From NCBI GenBank assembly GCA_964544085.1, contig CAZIZT010000035.1:1-14645 (forward strand): a stretch of DNA of 14,645 bases, given 5' to 3'. How positions within the stretch are numbered: the first letter of the stretch is position 1; each line of letters begins with the position of its first letter. The notes under the pieces are model-generated. The model searched no databases, was not told where the DNA came from, and saw nothing but the letters and a program-made list of their open reading frames with translations. The translations under genes and the position numbers were made by a program. This document shows positions 1-7,749 of the stretch, in pieces. This stretch comes from CAZIZT01 sp964544085. GTDB lineage: Bacteria; Campylobacterota_A; Desulfurellia; Desulfurellales; Hippeaceae.

Positions 1-57
1 CCTATATGTTTGATAAACAGAAGAAATAGGGTTCCGGCAGTGCCTTTTGGCTTTTAT

Positions 58-86
58 TTGTTTTTTCTTGTTCAATCTGGTAAAAA
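58..86 (+). promoter_or_regulatory. candidate sigma70-type promoter of trpB2-ftn
   Basis: TTGTTT (58-63), a 17-base spacer and TAAAAA (81-86) fit a vegetative promoter. Transcription would start near 93, leaving a leader of roughly 27 nt that carries the strong GAGGAGGGG ribosome site (109-117). The same -10 hexamer, also after 17 bases, is used by the candidate menG promoter on the other strand. The flanks are AT-rich, so chance matches are possible. Confidence 0.4.
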
Positions 87-119
87 TTTATCACTTCTAA
101 AATTTTTGAGGAGGGGAAG

Positions 120-1481
120 ATGGAGGTAGTCAAAAAGGTTATACTGCCGGATAAGGATATACCAACCTACTGGTACAACATTCTGCCGGATATGCCTACA
201 CCAATGAAGCCGCCTTTGAATCCTCAGACCGGAAAACCACTGACAGCTGAGGATCTAAAGATATTTCCCAAAGCCATCATCGAGCAAGAGATGAGCATGC
301 AATCCGAGATACCGATTCCAGATGAGGTTAGAAGGATTTACTCCCTGTGGCGACCTACGCCTCTGGTTAGAGCGTATAATCTTGAAAGGGCTCTTGGAAC
401 TCCAGCAAGGATCTACTACAAAAACGAGTCAGTTTCTCCTGCTGGTAGCCATAAACCCAACACGGCTGTGGCTCAGGCTTACTATAACAAGCAGGAGGGT
501 GTTACAACGCTGACAACGGAGACCGGTGCGGGTCAATGGGGTAGCGCACTCTCTCTTGCTGGTAGCCTGCTTGGGTTGAATGTGCGCGTGTACATGGTCA
601 AGGTAAGCTACAACCAGAAGCCGTTCAGGAAATCGATGATGCATGTTTGGGGAGCTCAGGTTTACGCATCGCCCAGCGACAAAACGGAGACAGGCAGGAA
701 GGTGTTGCAGGAGGATCCTGATAATCCCGGGAGTCTTGGGTTGGCTATTAGTGAAGCTGTTGAGGATGCGGTTACCCACGAGAATACAAACTATGCGCTG
801 GGAAGCGTGTTGAATCACGTACTGTTGCACCAGACGGTAATAGGCCTTGAGGCAAAGAAACAGATGGAAGCAATAGGTGAGTATCCTGATGTTATCTTCG
901 CCCCATGCGGCGGTGGAAGCAATCTCGGTGGTATATCGCTGCCGTTTATGCGAGATAAGATTCACGGTAAGGATGTCAGGATTGTGGCTGTTGAGCCTGC
1001 GAGTTGTCCTACGCTAACAAAGGGCGTTTTTCACTATGATTTTGCCGATGTTGCCAGAATGACTCCGCTGCTTTACATGTATACACTTGGTCATAAATTC
1101 ATGCCACCGAGCATACATGCTGGTGGTTTGAGGTATCACGGTGATGCACCAATTTTGAGTCAGTTAAGAAAGGACGGTCTGCTTGATGCGGTTGCATACA
1201 AGCAGAGTGATGTGTTCGAAGCCGGTGTTTTATTTGCGAAGACGGAGGGCATTATCCCCGCACCGGAGACGTGCCACGCCGTTAAGGCTGCAATTGACGA
1301 GGCGTTGAAGGCAAAGGAAGAGCAGAAAGAGAAGGTCATCCTGTTCAACTTCTCTGGTCACGGACATTTCGATATGGCCTCCTACGATCTGTTTTTGTCT
1401 GGCAAAATGGAAGATTACGAGTATCCTGAAGAGAAAGTTAAAGAAGCCCTTGAATATCTGCCACAGATAGAGGAGGTGTAA
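120..1481 (+). CDS. trpB2: tryptophan synthase beta chain, TrpB2 type
   Basis: A 453-residue PLP enzyme that condenses indole (or a related nucleophile) with serine to give tryptophan. The extended N-terminus before the RPTPL motif (78-82) and the overall length match the TrpB2 subfamily rather than the roughly 400-residue TrpB1. The PLP lysine is K112 in GSHKPN, the catalytic glutamate is probably E134 in TETGAGQWG, the phosphate-binding loop is CGGGSNLGG (263-271), and a C-terminal SGHGHFD stands at 412-418. The ATG follows a strong ribosome site. No trpA or other trp gene is nearby, which is usual for TrpB2, a form known to work without the TrpA partner, sometimes as a stand-alone indole or serine-deaminating enzyme. 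Ferritin follows after one base, so the two are surely cotranscribed. Family assignment is firm; the physiological substrate is less certain. Confidence 0.93.
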   Translation: MEVVKKVILPDKDIPTYWYNILPDMPTPMKPPLNPQTGKPLTAEDLKIFPKAIIEQEMSMQSEIPIPDEVRRIYSLWRPTPLVRAYNLERALGTPARIYYKNESVSPAGSHKPNTAVAQAYYNKQEGVTTLTTETGAGQWGSALSLAGSLLGLNVRVYMVKVSYNQKPFRKSMMHVWGAQVYASPSDKTETGRKVLQEDPDNPGSLGLAISEAVEDAVTHENTNYALGSVLNHVLLHQTVIGLEAKKQMEAIGEYPDVIFAPCGGGSNLGGISLPFMRDKIHGKDVRIVAVEPASCPTLTKGVFHYDFADVARMTPLLYMYTLGHKFMPPSIHAGGLRYHGDAPILSQLRKDGLLDAVAYKQSDVFEAGVLFAKTEGIIPAPETCHAVKAAIDEALKAKEEQKEKVILFNFSGHGHFDMASYDLFLSGKMEDYEYPEEKVKEALEYLPQIEEV

Positions 1482-1482
1482 C

Positions 1483-1983
1483 GTGATTTCCAAAGTTGTC
1501 GAGGAAGCCATTAACAAGCAGATTAAAGAGGAGTTCTACTCGGCATACCTTTATCTTGCCATGTCAGGCTATTTTGAGTCAATAAATCTGAAAGGCTTTG
1601 CAAACTGGATGTTTGTGCAGTATCAGGAGGAGATGGCTCATGCCATGAAGCTATATGAGCACCTGAAAAACAGGGGTGGTAGGCTAAAACTCTATGCCAT
1701 ACCAGAGCCTCCTCATGAATGGGCTTCACCTCTTGATGCCTTTAGAGCCACGCTGGAACATGAGAGGCATATTACCAGATGCATAAACGAGCTTATTGAC
1801 CTTGTGGAAAAAGAGAAGGATAGACCGGCCTACAATATGCTCCAGTGGTTTGTAGACGAACAGGTCGAAGAGGAGGCAAACGACGAGGAGATCATTGCGC
1901 AGCTGGAGATGATAGGCGACAACAAACACGGTTTGATGATGCTTGACAGAGAGCTTGCCAGAAGGAAACTCGAAGAGGAGTAA
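1483..1983 (+). CDS. ftn: bacterial non-heme ferritin
   Basis: A 166-residue ferritin of the FtnA type, a cytosolic 24-mer that oxidises Fe2+ and stores the mineral. The ferroxidase residues sit at the positions known in E. coli FtnA: E17, Y24, E50, H53 (in EEMAH), E94, Q127 and E130. No heme-ligand methionine of the bacterioferritin type is evident. Translation starts at GTG one base after the trpB2 stop, with AGGAGGTG (1471-1478) inside the end of trpB2, so the genes form one transcription unit and may be translationally coupled. The unusually negative helix (VEEEANDEEI) after the third metal motif fits the family. A hairpin lies just behind the gene. Confidence 0.95.
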   Translation: MISKVVEEAINKQIKEEFYSAYLYLAMSGYFESINLKGFANWMFVQYQEEMAHAMKLYEHLKNRGGRLKLYAIPEPPHEWASPLDAFRATLEHERHITRCINELIDLVEKEKDRPAYNMLQWFVDEQVEEEANDEEIIAQLEMIGDNKHGLMMLDRELARRKLEEE

Positions 1984-2000
1984 ATCTGCTTTAATAGTTT

Positions 2001-2055
2001 CCAGGCATCTGTAACTCAGTACAGATGCCTGGAGTTATATTGTCATTACTTTTTT
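2001..2055 (+). terminator. hairpin behind ferritin, probable terminator
   Basis: CCAGGCATCTGTA (2001-2013) and TACAGATGCCTGG (2020-2032) form a perfect 13-bp stem with a six-base loop ACTCAG. A T-run begins about 17 bases after the stem (2050-2055, then more T), later than in a classical intrinsic terminator. It therefore either terminates imperfectly or protects the 3' end of the trpB2-ftn mRNA. No gene follows on the same strand before the next promoter. Confidence 0.6.
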
Positions 2056-2238
2056 ATTTTTTGTCTTTTCTGGTTTGTTATTACTTATTTTCTGCAAGCG
2101 TTTGTATTAGGTGCTTTATTTACCTTTGAATTAACCTCTTTTGTTTGATAAATTGAACAAAATTAAAAGTTAAGCTTTGTAACGTTTATTTTTAACAACG
2201 CATCACAACATTTTTTTAAAAAAATTTTCACAAAACAC

Positions 2239-2266
2239 TTGACATTTCTGTTCTTTTTATTAAACT
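2239..2266 (+). promoter_or_regulatory. strong promoter of the candidate small RNA
   Basis: A consensus TTGACA (2239-2244), 16 bases and TAAACT (2261-2266). Immediately upstream is a T7A7T4 tract (around 2213-2228), placed like an UP element that would bind the RNA polymerase alpha subunit. This is the best -35 box in the window and it lies over 200 bases from the next start codon, so it probably drives a separate RNA. The predicted start is about 2273. Confidence 0.65.
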
Positions 2267-2272
2267 AACGCT

Positions 2273-2420
2273 CGTGAGTGTGGGGGTAAGGCCTGCCTTT
2301 GAAACAGGCTTTTATAGCCTGTGCCTCAACTGATGCTATTTCCTCTTTTCGCCTTCTTCTTTCTTCCTCAGTTGGCTTGATCCCGCTGACGCATCAAGCC
2401 CACACTCTTCTTTTTTTATT
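2273..2420 (+). ncRNA. candidate structured small RNA, unassigned family
   Basis: A transcript of about 140 nt is predicted from the strong promoter to a T-rich end. Its ends pair: GAGTGTGGG (2276-2284) with CCCACACTC (2399-2407), directly followed by TTCTTTTTTTATTT, as in an RNA closed by a terminal helix and a U tail. Inside are a hairpin GCCTG/CAGGC (2291-2295 with 2305-2309), a 7-bp helix CAACTGA/TCAGTTG (2327-2333 with 2368-2374) closing a 34-nt C/U-rich loop, and a hairpin GGCTTGAT/ATCAAGCC (2374-2381 with 2393-2400). An alternative helix ACAGGC/GCCTGT (2304-2309 with 2317-2322) excludes the first hairpin. It lacks the signature sequences of SRP RNA, tmRNA and RNase P RNA. A 6S-like role is possible but unproven. 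It could also be a cis leader of fbp, though it appears to have its own end and fbp its own promoter. Confidence 0.55.
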
Positions 2421-2448
2421 TGAACAGCCGATACCAAAATGGTATTTT
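2420..2448 (+). promoter_or_regulatory. candidate fbp promoter with an operator-like inverted repeat
   Basis: TTGAAC (2420-2425), 17 bases and TATTTT (2443-2448), with a start expected near 2455 and a leader of about 27 nt. The spacer holds the 15-base inverted repeat ATACCA-AAA-TGGTAT (2431-2445), which overlaps the -10 box, a position typical of a repressor site. As RNA the same repeat would be a 6-bp hairpin before a short U run, so it might instead be a weak terminator of the small RNA upstream. Confidence 0.4.
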
Positions 2449-2481
2449 TATACGAAGATGTTCTAAAAAAGGAGGTGCACG

Positions 2482-3471
2482 GTGAGTGACTCCATAATTA
2501 GTTTAAGCAGGTTTATCCTTGAAGAGCAGAGAAAGTATCCATCCGCGCGCGGGGATTTTACTTTGATACTTGAACAGATAGCATTTGCAGCTAAGATCAT
2601 CTCCCGTGAGGTGAACAAGGCTGGTCTGGTTAACATTTTAGGTAGCGCACATTCTCAGAACGTGCATGGAGAGACACAGCAGAAGCTCGATGTGTATGCC
2701 AATGATCAGGTGATAAAGGCGCTCGACCCGACAGGTAAGGTGTGTGCAATGGCATCCGAAGAGCTGGAAGAGGCCATTCCTGTAAGCGACAAGAGTCTCG
2801 AGGGTAAGTACGCCGTTGTGTTCGATCCGCTTGACGGTTCAAGCAATATAGATGTAAACGTGAGTATTGGTACAATATTTGGTATCTACAAGCGAAATGA
2901 GGGAGAGGACCCGCTAAAATCGTTGCTTAAGAAAGGCAGGGAGCTTGTAGCCGCTGGTTATGTTATTTATGGTTCAAGCACAATGTTTGTGTATACAACT
3001 GGTAACGGTGTAAACGGCTTCACGCTCGATCCGAGTGTAGGTGAGTTCCTTCTTTCACATCCAGACATAAAGATTCCAGAATATGGAAAGATATACAGTA
3101 TCAATGAATCCAATTTTGACAGATGGCCAGAAGGTATCAAGGAGTATGTCAAATTTATACGCAACCACCCGGACAGGCAATACACAGCACGCTGGATTGG
3201 CTCGTTCGTAGCGGATTTTCATAGAAATCTGCTCAAGGGTGGTGTATTTCTCTATCCGGAGAATAGCAAGAACCCGAAAGGTAAGCTGAGACTGCTTTAT
3301 GAAGCCATACCAATGGCGTTTATCGTTGAGCAGGCTGGTGGCAAAGCCACAGATGGTAAGCGTAACATACTGGATATACAGCCAGAATCGTTGCATGAGC
3401 GTATCCCGTTGGTGATAGGCTCTAAGTACGAGGTGGATCTGTATACCGAGTTTAGAGAGAAGTACGGTTAA
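2482..3471 (+). CDS. fbp: fructose-1,6-bisphosphatase, class 1
   Basis: A 329-residue FBPase that hydrolyses fructose 1,6-bisphosphate to fructose 6-phosphate, the committed step of gluconeogenesis. Family marks in order: the acidic metal site SEELEE (92-97), the metal and phosphate motif DPLDGSSNID (115-124), and the signature KLRLLYEAIPMAF (268-280) with EQAGGKATDG after it (283-292). Length is normal for the bacterial class 1 enzyme. The start is GTG after AAAAAAGGAGGTG, an excellent ribosome site. It is first in a unit with trkA, whose ATG comes six bases after the fbp stop. A dedicated gluconeogenic enzyme suits an organism that builds sugars from C2/C3 compounds or CO2, but the lifestyle is an inference. 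Confidence 0.96.
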   Translation: MSDSIISLSRFILEEQRKYPSARGDFTLILEQIAFAAKIISREVNKAGLVNILGSAHSQNVHGETQQKLDVYANDQVIKALDPTGKVCAMASEELEEAIPVSDKSLEGKYAVVFDPLDGSSNIDVNVSIGTIFGIYKRNEGEDPLKSLLKKGRELVAAGYVIYGSSTMFVYTTGNGVNGFTLDPSVGEFLLSHPDIKIPEYGKIYSINESNFDRWPEGIKEYVKFIRNHPDRQYTARWIGSFVADFHRNLLKGGVFLYPENSKNPKGKLRLLYEAIPMAFIVEQAGGKATDGKRNILDIQPESLHERIPLVIGSKYEVDLYTEFREKYG

Positions 3472-3477
3472 CATACC

Positions 3478-4815
3478 ATGCACATAGTCATAGCCGGTGC
3501 GGGCCAGGTAGGCTACCATATCGCGAAACAACTCAGCGAAGAGAAGAAGAATATTGTCTTAATCGAGAAAAACAGGGAAAAGGCGGCTTTTGCATCAGAA
3601 AACCTTGATTGCATGGTGATAAACGGAGAAGCAACCAACGTAGATACACTCAAGGATGCAGGCTGCGATAAGGCTGACATGTTTATTGCCGTCACAAACT
3701 CCGATGAGATTAACATAATAAGCTGTCTGCTTGCGTCAAGCAAATTCAAAGTGCCAAAAAAGATTGCCAGGTTAAGAAATCTCGAGTACTTTGAACCCTT
3801 TAATCTTTCTCAGGATATAGGCATAGACTACGTGATAAATCCAGAAATAGAGGCGGCAAGGAGTATTGTCAACTCTGTCAATTTAGGGGCATCAAGCGAT
3901 ATTATCATATTCGAGGATATTGATGTCCAGATGAGGGGTGTTTTTATCAACAGGGATTCCCCTTTTTGCGACAAGACCCTGCTGGAAATCAGGAACATGT
4001 TCGATGGTGAGTTCATCGTATCGGGGATAAAAAGGGAAAACGGAGAGCTTGTAATACCCGGTGGAATGACTGAGGTTAGAGCGGGGGATTACATCTACAT
4101 TGTGGCGAGAAGATCAACGCTTGACAGACTCCTTGAACTTGTAGGTAAAAGCAGAATACAGATTAGAGACATTGCTATTTTTGGTGGTACACGCATTGGC
4201 GTTATGGTGGCCACAGGCTTGAAAGGCAAAAGGAGGAATATCAAGATTATCGAAAAGGAGTATGAACGCTGCAAGGATATTGCCAGAACATGCGATCATG
4301 TAACCGTAATACAGGGTGATGCCAGTGATGCAATGATATTCGAGGAGGAGAACATCGATCGGTTTGATGTAGTTATCTCGGTAACCGAAAGCGAGGAGGT
4401 CAACCTTCTGTCTGCACTGTATGCCAAAAACATCGGCACCAAACGTTCCATAGCCCTGATAGATAAACACAACTACGCAAATATGGCAACGCGTTTGAAT
4501 ATCGATGCTGTTGTCTCGCCGAAACTATCAGCCGTTAGCAGCATTCTGAAGTTTATCAGAAAAGGAAATATTGTGGGCCTCTACTCCATATTCGGTGGAG
4601 AGGCTGAGGCTATAGAGCTCAATGTTTCTAAGGATTCGAATCTCGCCGGTAAGGCGATCAAGGAATTGAAGCTCCCTGAAAATAGCCTGATTATTGCGAT
4701 AAATCGAAAGAACAGGAATATTATACCATCAGGTGATTTCGTCATTGAGCCTGAAGATAGAATGGTTATCTTCGCAAAGAAAGAAGATCTGCCGGTAATA
4801 GAAAAGATGATTTAA
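3478..4815 (+). CDS. trkA: Trk potassium uptake regulator TrkA
   Basis: A 445-residue cytosolic, membrane-associated NAD(H)/nucleotide-binding subunit that gates the TrkH channel. It has the duplicated RCK layout: a first Rossmann fold with GAGQVG (7-12) and an acidic strand end at E30, a first TrkA-C domain around 140-220, a second fold starting at DIAIFGGTRIG (231-241) with E259, and a second TrkA-C domain around 365-445. In the second half GGTRIG replaces the usual GxGxxG, as in many TrkA proteins, so the second nucleotide site may be weak. The ribosome site is poor, so translation is probably coupled to fbp upstream. trkH follows after two bases, confirming the system. Confidence 0.95.
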   Translation: MHIVIAGAGQVGYHIAKQLSEEKKNIVLIEKNREKAAFASENLDCMVINGEATNVDTLKDAGCDKADMFIAVTNSDEINIISCLLASSKFKVPKKIARLRNLEYFEPFNLSQDIGIDYVINPEIEAARSIVNSVNLGASSDIIIFEDIDVQMRGVFINRDSPFCDKTLLEIRNMFDGEFIVSGIKRENGELVIPGGMTEVRAGDYIYIVARRSTLDRLLELVGKSRIQIRDIAIFGGTRIGVMVATGLKGKRRNIKIIEKEYERCKDIARTCDHVTVIQGDASDAMIFEEENIDRFDVVISVTESEEVNLLSALYAKNIGTKRSIALIDKHNYANMATRLNIDAVVSPKLSAVSSILKFIRKGNIVGLYSIFGGEAEAIELNVSKDSNLAGKAIKELKLPENSLIIAINRKNRNIIPSGDFVIEPEDRMVIFAKKEDLPVIEKMI

Positions 4816-4817
4816 TT

Positions 4818-6254
4818 ATGAACCTGTTGCTTGTCTTCAAGATTCTCTGCATACTTACATCGATACTTTCAATCTTTATGTTAACCCCCCTTATCTTTTC
4901 TGCCTACTATGCAGACGGTGTCCATTTGGCTTTTATCATACCGGCAATAATAGGCGTTATGATTGGTGCTTTTGGTTTGCTTGCCATAAAGCCAAAAAGT
5001 AATCAGCTTTCCAAAAGAGACGGATTTCTGCTTGTGACGCTAACGTGGGTGGTTATCTCCTTTTTCGGGGCTTTGCCCTACATGATTGGCGTGCATATGG
5101 ATCTGACGGATGCCTTTTTTGAAACCATGTCGGGATTTACCACCACTGGCGCTTCGATTCTGACAAATATAGAGGCAATGCCAAAATCGATCCTCTTCTG
5201 GCGCTCTCTAACGCACTGGCTGGGCGGTATGGGCATCATCGTCCTGAGTGTGGCAATTTTGCCCATGCTCGGTATTGGTGGTATACAGCTTATTAAGGCT
5301 GAGAGCCCGGGTCCTACAATGGAGAAAATAACACCACGTATAGCACAAACAGCCAAATATCTGTGGCTTGTCTATTTCTTGTTGAGTTTGATTGAAACGC
5401 TCCTTCTGCTTGCCGGGGGCATGAATCTGTTCGATGCGCTTACGCACACATTTGGCACAATGGCAACAGGCGGATTCTCCACGAAAAATGCTTCTATAGC
5501 CTATTTCCACTCAGCGTACATAGACTGGGTTATCATCATTTTCATGTTTCTTGCGGGCGCCAATTTCTCCATACACTTCAGGGTGTTAACGGGCAGATTC
5601 AAAAGCTTGAAGGACGATGAGCTGAAGTTCTACGCGTTTATCATTGTTGTTGCCGTATTGCTGGTTAGCATTGATATTTCGGCTCAGTACGGTGGATTTA
5701 TGAGGGCTTTGAGATACGGTGCCTTTCAGGTGGTTTCGATAATGACTACAACAGGTTATGTAACGGCAAATTATGAGAAATGGCCCCACCTTGCCCAGAT
5801 GGTTCTGTTCCTGCTGATGTTTATCGGCGGCTGTTCGGGTTCAACCGGTGGTAGCATAAAGGTGATCAGAATTTACACCCTTCTGAAGCAGGCAATAAAC
5901 GAGATAAAGTATCACATCCACCCCAAGGGTGTTTTCGCTCTAACCATAAACAGGCAGCTTGTCAGGAAGAATATTGTCTATTCCATATCAGGTTTCTTTT
6001 TTCTCTACATGACAACCTTTTTTCTTACGGCGCTTGCCGTTTCTCTTTTTGGTGTGGATCTCATTACGGCTCTTTCAGCGTCAGCTGCCACGCTTGGCAA
6101 TATAGGCCCGGGTTTCGGATCGGTTGGTCCTGTTGATAACTATGCGCACCTGCCCACTGCGGTGAAGTGGATTCTTAGCTTTGCGATGCTTGTGGGCAGG
6201 CTTGAGATTTACACGGTTTTTGTCAACTTTGCACCAGCCTTCTGGCGCAAGTAG
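4818..6254 (+). CDS. trkH: Trk potassium uptake channel TrkH
   Basis: A 478-residue inner-membrane K+ channel of the TrkH/KtrB superfamily. The four pseudo-repeats each keep a filter glycine: SGFTTTGAS (G111), TMATGGFST (G218), IMTTTGYVTA (G313) and ATLGNIGPGF (G428). The HWLGGMGI segment (133-140), the GGCSGSTGGSIKVIR loop (337-351) and a C-terminal GRLEIYTV (460-467) are family hallmarks. About ten or more hydrophobic segments are visible. Its ATG lies two bases past the trkA stop without a good ribosome site, so coupling to trkA is likely. Its stop codon touches the stop codon of lysS on the opposite strand, leaving no room for a terminator of its own. Confidence 0.96.
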   Translation: MNLLLVFKILCILTSILSIFMLTPLIFSAYYADGVHLAFIIPAIIGVMIGAFGLLAIKPKSNQLSKRDGFLLVTLTWVVISFFGALPYMIGVHMDLTDAFFETMSGFTTTGASILTNIEAMPKSILFWRSLTHWLGGMGIIVLSVAILPMLGIGGIQLIKAESPGPTMEKITPRIAQTAKYLWLVYFLLSLIETLLLLAGGMNLFDALTHTFGTMATGGFSTKNASIAYFHSAYIDWVIIIFMFLAGANFSIHFRVLTGRFKSLKDDELKFYAFIIVVAVLLVSIDISAQYGGFMRALRYGAFQVVSIMTTTGYVTANYEKWPHLAQMVLFLLMFIGGCSGSTGGSIKVIRIYTLLKQAINEIKYHIHPKGVFALTINRQLVRKNIVYSISGFFFLYMTTFFLTALAVSLFGVDLITALSASAATLGNIGPGFGSVGPVDNYAHLPTAVKWILSFAMLVGRLEIYTVFVNFAPAFWRK

Positions 6255-7745
6255 TTATTCCTCTTCTTTGTCGCGCATCAGAGGAAAGAGTATTACATCC
6301 CTGATAGAGTCGTGGTTCGTCAAAAGCATAACGAGTCTGTCTATACCTATACCCTCACCGGCTGTGGGTGGCAGTCCATACTCGAGCGCTCTTATGTAGT
6401 CCGCATCGTACATTGATGCTTCTTCATCCCCCCTCTTTCGCTGCTCAAGCTGCTTTAGGAAGCGTTCCTTCTGGTCGAATGGATCGTTGAGCTCTGAGAA
6501 ACCGTTTGCCACCTCCATGCCTGCTATATAAAGCTCAAATCTGTCGGTTATCTCAGGATTTTCTCTGTTTCTTTTGGCAAGGGGGCTTATGGCAACCGGA
6601 TAACCTGTCACAAATGTCGGATTGATGAGTTTGGGTTCTACAAGTGCATCAAAAAGCTCTGCGAGGATCTTTTCTCTGCTTGTGTTTCCATCCACCTTTT
6701 TCCCAAGCTCTAAAGCCAGCTTCAGGGCTTTCTGTTTGTCGTTTATTGTCTCCTCATCCAGGCCGCCGATTTTCTTCAGCCCTTCAAAGAAATCTATCCT
6801 TTTCCAGGGCCGCGAGTAATCAATTACTTTATCACCATAGGGAAGCTTCTTTTCCTTTACCCCGAGTCGTTTTAGAATGTGTTCGAATAACTCTTCCGTA
6901 AAATCAAGCAAAAAGGTGTAGTCCTTGTAAGCAATATAGAACTCCATCATGGTAAACTCGGGGTTATGTTTGAGGTCCATGCCTTCATTGCGGAAATTCC
7001 TGTTTATCTCATACACACGCTCCATTCCGCCTACCACCAGCCTTTTGAGGTATAGCTCCGGTGCTATACGCAGATAAAGGTCTATATCAAGGGCGTTGTG
7101 GTGGGTTATGAATGGTCTTGCATTTGCACCGCCAACCACTTTATGCATCATTGGCGTCTCTACTTCTATAAAACCGTGCGCATTCATAAACTCCCTGATG
7201 GCGTTTATGATCTTGGCTCTTTTTATCATGGTTTCTTTGACATCATCGTTAACGATCAGATCGACGTATCTCTGTCTGTATCTCAACTCCTTATCCTGCA
7301 GACCATGCCATTTTTCCGGAAGTGGCCTCAGGGATTTAGAAAGAAGCACTATTTTTTTTGCCTTTACCGTCAGCTCCCCGGTTTTGGTTTTGAACAGCAC
7401 TCCCTCTACGCCGATTATGTCGCCTATATCCAGCTTTTTGTAAAGTTTGAATTCATCTTCCGGTAAGCTGTTTTTCTCTGCGTACACCTGTATCTGTCCG
7501 GTAAAATCCTTAAGCTTCATAAAACCGGCTTTGCCGAAGCTCCTGTAAGCCATGATTCTACCGGCTACCTTCACATTTTTGTTTAGCTTTTCAAGTTCCT
7601 CGTGTGTTTTGTCGTCATAGGCTTTATGCAATTCTTCGGCTAAACTATCAGGATCAAATGAGTTGTAGTAGGGATCGATGCCCTGCTGTCTGAACTGATT
7701 TAGCTTCTCTATGCGCCTTTGAATGAGCCTGTTTTTCTCTTCCAT
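6255..7745 (-). CDS. lysS: lysyl-tRNA synthetase, class II
   Basis: A 496-residue class II enzyme that charges tRNA-Lys. The N-terminal OB-fold anticodon-binding domain spans about 55-150 (VKVAGRIMAYRSFGKAGF). Motif 1 is GFIEVETPMMH (191-201), motif 2 is RVYEINRNFRNEG (243-255) followed by HNPEFTMMEFY, and motif 3 is GEGIGIDRLVML (463-474). Length is normal. AGGAG inside the end of prfB gives the ribosome site, seven bases before the ATG; the two genes are four bases apart, the prfB-lysS order known from E. coli and many other bacteria. It is last in the minus-strand operon and runs exactly up to the trkH stop. Confidence 0.97.
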   Translation of the reverse strand: MEEKNRLIQRRIEKLNQFRQQGIDPYYNSFDPDSLAEELHKAYDDKTHEELEKLNKNVKVAGRIMAYRSFGKAGFMKLKDFTGQIQVYAEKNSLPEDEFKLYKKLDIGDIIGVEGVLFKTKTGELTVKAKKIVLLSKSLRPLPEKWHGLQDKELRYRQRYVDLIVNDDVKETMIKRAKIINAIREFMNAHGFIEVETPMMHKVVGGANARPFITHHNALDIDLYLRIAPELYLKRLVVGGMERVYEINRNFRNEGMDLKHNPEFTMMEFYIAYKDYTFLLDFTEELFEHILKRLGVKEKKLPYGDKVIDYSRPWKRIDFFEGLKKIGGLDEETINDKQKALKLALELGKKVDGNTSREKILAELFDALVEPKLINPTFVTGYPVAISPLAKRNRENPEITDRFELYIAGMEVANGFSELNDPFDQKERFLKQLEQRKRGDEEASMYDADYIRALEYGLPPTAGEGIGIDRLVMLLTNHDSIRDVILFPLMRDKEEE

Positions 7746-7749
7746 CTAA

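Noticed and set aside
30..66. GCC-TTTT-GGC followed by T-runs as an upstream terminator
   Set aside because: Only three strong base pairs; too weak to call without the upstream gene in view.
429..965. 178-residue open frame antisense to trpB2
   Set aside because: No ribosome site, no recognisable domain, and it lies wholly inside a conserved enzyme gene on the other strand.
2213..2228. T7/A7 self-complementary tract as an intrinsic terminator hairpin
   Set aside because: A pure A-T stem without G-C pairs or loop is not a credible terminator; its place before TTGACA fits an UP element better.
2273..2420. Assignment of the candidate RNA as 6S, SRP, tmRNA or RNase P RNA
   Set aside because: Paired ends recall 6S RNA, but the inside folds as a multi-hairpin junction rather than a long rod with a central bubble, and none of the signature sequences of the others is present. 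Left unassigned.
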